From an uncultured Oscillospiraceae bacterium (GTDB taxonomy: Bacteria; Bacillota; Clostridia; Oscillospirales; Oscillospiraceae), in the NCBI GenBank assembly GCA_900769995.1, contig CAAGIT010000011.1, forward strand, positions 1 to 8,370: 8,370 nt of DNA. The letters are read 5' to 3'. This document shows, piece after piece, positions 6,051 through 8,370 of this stretch. Under the pieces are notes generated by a model. It saw nothing but the letters and a program-made list of their open reading frames with translations, was not told the DNA's origin and searched no databases. How positions within the stretch are numbered: the first letter of the stretch is position 1; the number at the start of each line of letters is the position of its first letter. A program made the position numbers and the translations under genes.

Positions 6051-8318
6051 TTAAAGCTTATTTCTTTGGATTTTTCCGGAGATCGTCTTGGGCAGCTCGT
6101 CACGGAAAACAACGATACGCGGATACTTATACGGCGCGGTATGTGCTTTGACGTATGCCTGAATCTCGCGCTTCAGTTCTTCTGACGGCACAGTGCCCGT
6201 GGTCAGCACAATGCTTGCCTTGACAACCTGTCCGCGCACCTCATCGGGCGCGGAGGAAACGCCGCATTCGAGAACATACGGAAGCTCCATGATGACGTTT
6301 TCGATCTCGAACGGCCCGATGCGGTAGCCGGAGGACTTGATGACATCATCGACGCGTCCGACATACCAGAAATAGCCGTCCTCATCGCGCCATGCGGTAT
6401 CGCCGGTGTGGTAATAGCCGTCATGCCAGACCTCTTTGGTGCGCTCCTCGTCGCGGTAATAGCCGCTGAACAGGCCGCAGGGGACACCGTCTGCCGTGCG
6501 GATCACGATCTCACCGACCTCGCCGTTGGGAACGGGATTGCCGTCGGGATCGTGCAGGTCGATGTCATAAAGCGGGGTGGGCTTGCCCATCGAACCCATG
6601 CGGCTGGGTGTACCGGGCATTGTTGCAATTGCCAAGGTCGTTTCTGTCTGACCGAAGCCTTCCATAATGGTCAAACCGGTTGCCTTCTTGAATTGACGGG
6701 AAACCTCGGGGTTGAGTGCTTCGCCGGCAGTGGTCATGTGGTGAATGGAGCTGAGATCGTAGCCGGACAGATCCTCCTTGATCATCATGCGCAGCATGGT
6801 AGGCGGTGCGCAGAAGGTTGTGATGTTGTATTTCGCGAACATCGGCAGAATGTCATGGGCATCAAAGCGGTCGAAGTCATAGACAAAGACAGCGCCCTCG
6901 CTCATCCATTGACCGTAGAACTTGCCCCAAAGCGCCTTGCCCCAACCGGTGTCGGAAATGGTCAGGTGCAGACCGTCACGTTCCACGCAGTGCCAGTATT
7001 TGGCGGTGATGAAGTGACCCAAGGCATACTTGTAGCTGTGGGCGGCGATTTTGGGATAGCCGGTCGTGCCGGAGGTGAAGAACATGGTCGAGATGTCGTT
7101 GCCGCAGGGTGTTTCGGCCGTGCGTTCAAACTTGGTGGAGAAGAGCGTGTATTCCTCGTCGAAGCAGTGCCAGCCCTCACGCTTGCCGCCGACCATGACC
7201 TTGGTTTTGACCTCGGGACAGGTTGCGATGGCGGCTTCCACAGATTCCGCGACAGAGCCGTCTGCCGTTGCGACAATGGCGCTGACACCGGCAGACTGGA
7301 AGCGGTATTCAAAGTCGTGGGTCAGAAGCTGGTTGGTCGCGGGAATGGCGATGGCGCCGAGCTTATGCAGGGCGAGCATCGCAAACCAGAACGGATAATG
7401 CCGCTTGAGCACCAGCATCACGCGGTCGCCCTTGGAGATGCCGAGAGAGCGGAAATAGTTCGCCGTCTGGTTGGAGGCGCGCTTAATATCGCGGAAGGTG
7501 AAGCGGCGTTCGGTCTTGTTTTTGTCCAGATGGAGCATCGCCAGCTTGTCCGGGTAGGCATCGGCAAGCGCATCGACGGTATCGAACGCGAAATTGTAGG
7601 TATCCTCGTTCTCAAAACGGATGGCCTGCAGCTCGCCGCGGTCATTTTCCGTGCATTTGACAAATTTCTCGCACAGGAGGTGCTGACTGGTTCGGGCAAC
7701 GGCAATGCTTTGGCTGACGGATTCCGGCTCCATATCCTCACCGGGCAGAACGATGGCGCAGAATACGCAGTCCTGCCCATCGACAGCGATCATGCCGTGG
7801 GGCGTGGAGCTGTTATAGTAGATCGAGTCGCCGGGGCCGAGGATCTCGGTGTGGCTGCCGATCTGCACCTTCAGCTTACCGCTGATGATATAATCAAATT
7901 CCTGACCGGAGTGGGTGCTTGTGTGGATGGGCACATTCTGCTGCTCCGGACGGTAACCGTAGCGAACCAGATGCGGCTCTGCGATCTTGTCGCGGAAACG
8001 CGGAGCAAGGTTGCTAATCTCAATGCCGCCCTCCTGCACCATGATCTGACCCATGCCGGCTCTCGTGACGGCGTAGGAGGTCAGCTTCGGGGTGCGGCCT
8101 TCCATGATCGCGGTCGTGTCAATGCCGAAAATGATCGAACACTTATGCAGGAAAGAGAAGGGAAAATCGCAGGTGCCGTTTTCGTATTCGGTATACTGTT
8201 CCGGTGTCGTGTCGGTTTTTGCCGCCATTTCCGCAATGGAATAGCCGGCAATCTCCCGCATATCCCGAATACGTTCTGCAATGGCGGAGATGGTCGAGTT
8301 GAAGTTGGCTGTCTGCAT
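6051..8318 (-). CDS. XRE HTH / cupin / AMP-forming acyl-CoA ligase fusion (copy 1)
   Basis: This 755-aa paralog has the same three-part design as copy 2: XRE helix-turn-helix (about 10-73), cupin (about 115-192, GDS 163-165, His174, with the first motif reduced to His136...Glu140), and ANL acyl-CoA ligase (about 240-755). Motifs are intact: TSGTTGYPK (415-423), GFGQTETT (554-561), YHTGD (636-640) and catalytic lysine K749. Over the last 111 residues I count 14 differences from copy 2, whereas the HTH and cupin differ much more, hinting at different regulatory input on a shared reaction. The ATG at 8318 has AAGGAGG (8326-8332) at 7 nt. It is transcribed from its own leader, whose terminator lies at 8334-8370, and it has no operon partner before the next promoter. 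The substrate is probably a related branched-chain acid (inferred). Confidence 0.9.
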   Translation of the reverse strand: MQTANFNSTISAIAERIRDMREIAGYSIAEMAAKTDTTPEQYTEYENGTCDFPFSFLHKCSIIFGIDTTAIMEGRTPKLTSYAVTRAGMGQIMVQEGGIEISNLAPRFRDKIAEPHLVRYGYRPEQQNVPIHTSTHSGQEFDYIISGKLKVQIGSHTEILGPGDSIYYNSSTPHGMIAVDGQDCVFCAIVLPGEDMEPESVSQSIAVARTSQHLLCEKFVKCTENDRGELQAIRFENEDTYNFAFDTVDALADAYPDKLAMLHLDKNKTERRFTFRDIKRASNQTANYFRSLGISKGDRVMLVLKRHYPFWFAMLALHKLGAIAIPATNQLLTHDFEYRFQSAGVSAIVATADGSVAESVEAAIATCPEVKTKVMVGGKREGWHCFDEEYTLFSTKFERTAETPCGNDISTMFFTSGTTGYPKIAAHSYKYALGHFITAKYWHCVERDGLHLTISDTGWGKALWGKFYGQWMSEGAVFVYDFDRFDAHDILPMFAKYNITTFCAPPTMLRMMIKEDLSGYDLSSIHHMTTAGEALNPEVSRQFKKATGLTIMEGFGQTETTLAIATMPGTPSRMGSMGKPTPLYDIDLHDPDGNPVPNGEVGEIVIRTADGVPCGLFSGYYRDEERTKEVWHDGYYHTGDTAWRDEDGYFWYVGRVDDVIKSSGYRIGPFEIENVIMELPYVLECGVSSAPDEVRGQVVKASIVLTTGTVPSEELKREIQAYVKAHTAPYKYPRIVVFRDELPKTISGKIQRNKL

Positions 8319-8325
8319 GATAGAG

Positions 8326-8332
8326 CCTCCTT
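8326..8332 (-). promoter_or_regulatory. Strong ribosome binding site of ligase copy 1
   Basis: AAGGAGG on the minus strand, 7 nt before the ATG at 8318, fixes that start. It is a better match than the AGGAAG of copy 2, so copy 1 may be translated more efficiently once its leader is read through. Confidence 0.8.
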
Positions 8333-8333
8333 T

Positions 8334-8370
8334 TCCAAAAATAAAACCCGTCTCAAAGCGATTGCTTTGA
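8334..8370 (-). terminator. Leader terminator of ligase copy 1 (partial, likely end of a second T-box)
   Basis: Read on the minus strand, TCAAAGC (8370-8364) pairs with GCTTTGA (8359-8353) over a 4-nt loop. GACGGG follows, then a strong U-tract TTTTATTTTT (8346-8337). The GACGGG at 8352-8347 has no partner inside the window. In the T-box leader at 5738-5769 the same sequence pairs with CCCGTC just upstream, so the full stem very probably continues beyond position 8370. A terminator this close to an RBS, matching the T-box terminator, points to a second T-box leader that the window cuts off. Confidence 0.75.

Noticed and set aside
5711..6151. Plus-strand frames through the leader region as a small gene
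   Set aside because: They run across the riboswitch and promoter with no RBS, and the translations look random.

Overview
The window looks like a low-to-mid-GC Firmicute, most likely a clostridial gut or rumen anaerobe. The grounds are strong AGGAGG-type ribosome binding sites, a T-box riboswitch, a sigma-A promoter with a 17-bp spacer, and a ferredoxin-dependent 2-oxoacid oxidoreductase (an enzyme of strict anaerobes). All seven genes lie on the minus strand, so transcription runs from high to low coordinates.

Layout in the direction of transcription: (1) 8370-8334, the last part of a leader terminator, cut by the window edge and nearly identical in stem sequence to the T-box terminator further down. 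(2) 8318-6051, an XRE helix-turn-helix / cupin / AMP-forming acyl-CoA ligase fusion (755 aa). (3) 6034-5661, a promoter directly behind that gene, then a complete T-box leader. (4) 5660-3375, a second, paralogous HTH/cupin/ligase fusion (761 aa). (5) 3360-122, five tightly packed genes: a small P-loop NTPase, a two-cluster ferredoxin, and the alpha, beta and gamma subunits of a 2-oxoacid:ferredoxin oxidoreductase of the VOR (2-ketoisovalerate) type. (6) A rho-independent terminator at 12-50 closes the operon.

The main result is the combination. By hand folding, the T-box has a specifier that reads best as GUA (Val). Its antiterminator bulge is UGGU, which matches a tRNA with discriminator A73; that fits tRNA-Val and argues against the competing UGU (Cys) reading. 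A T-box switches genes on when its tRNA is uncharged, so the ligase plus oxidoreductase operon should be induced by amino acid starvation, as a biosynthetic operon would be. The inferred route is: scavenged branched-chain acid (for example isobutyrate) + CoA + ATP gives acyl-CoA (ligase); acyl-CoA + CO2 + reduced ferredoxin gives 2-oxoacid (VOR running reductively); transamination, not encoded here, then gives valine. Reductive carboxylation of branched and aryl acids is known biochemistry in rumen anaerobes and methanogens. A T-box-controlled operon for it, driven by ligases that carry their own HTH and cupin domains, is the potentially undescribed part. The substrate and the direction of flux are inferred and not shown by the sequence.
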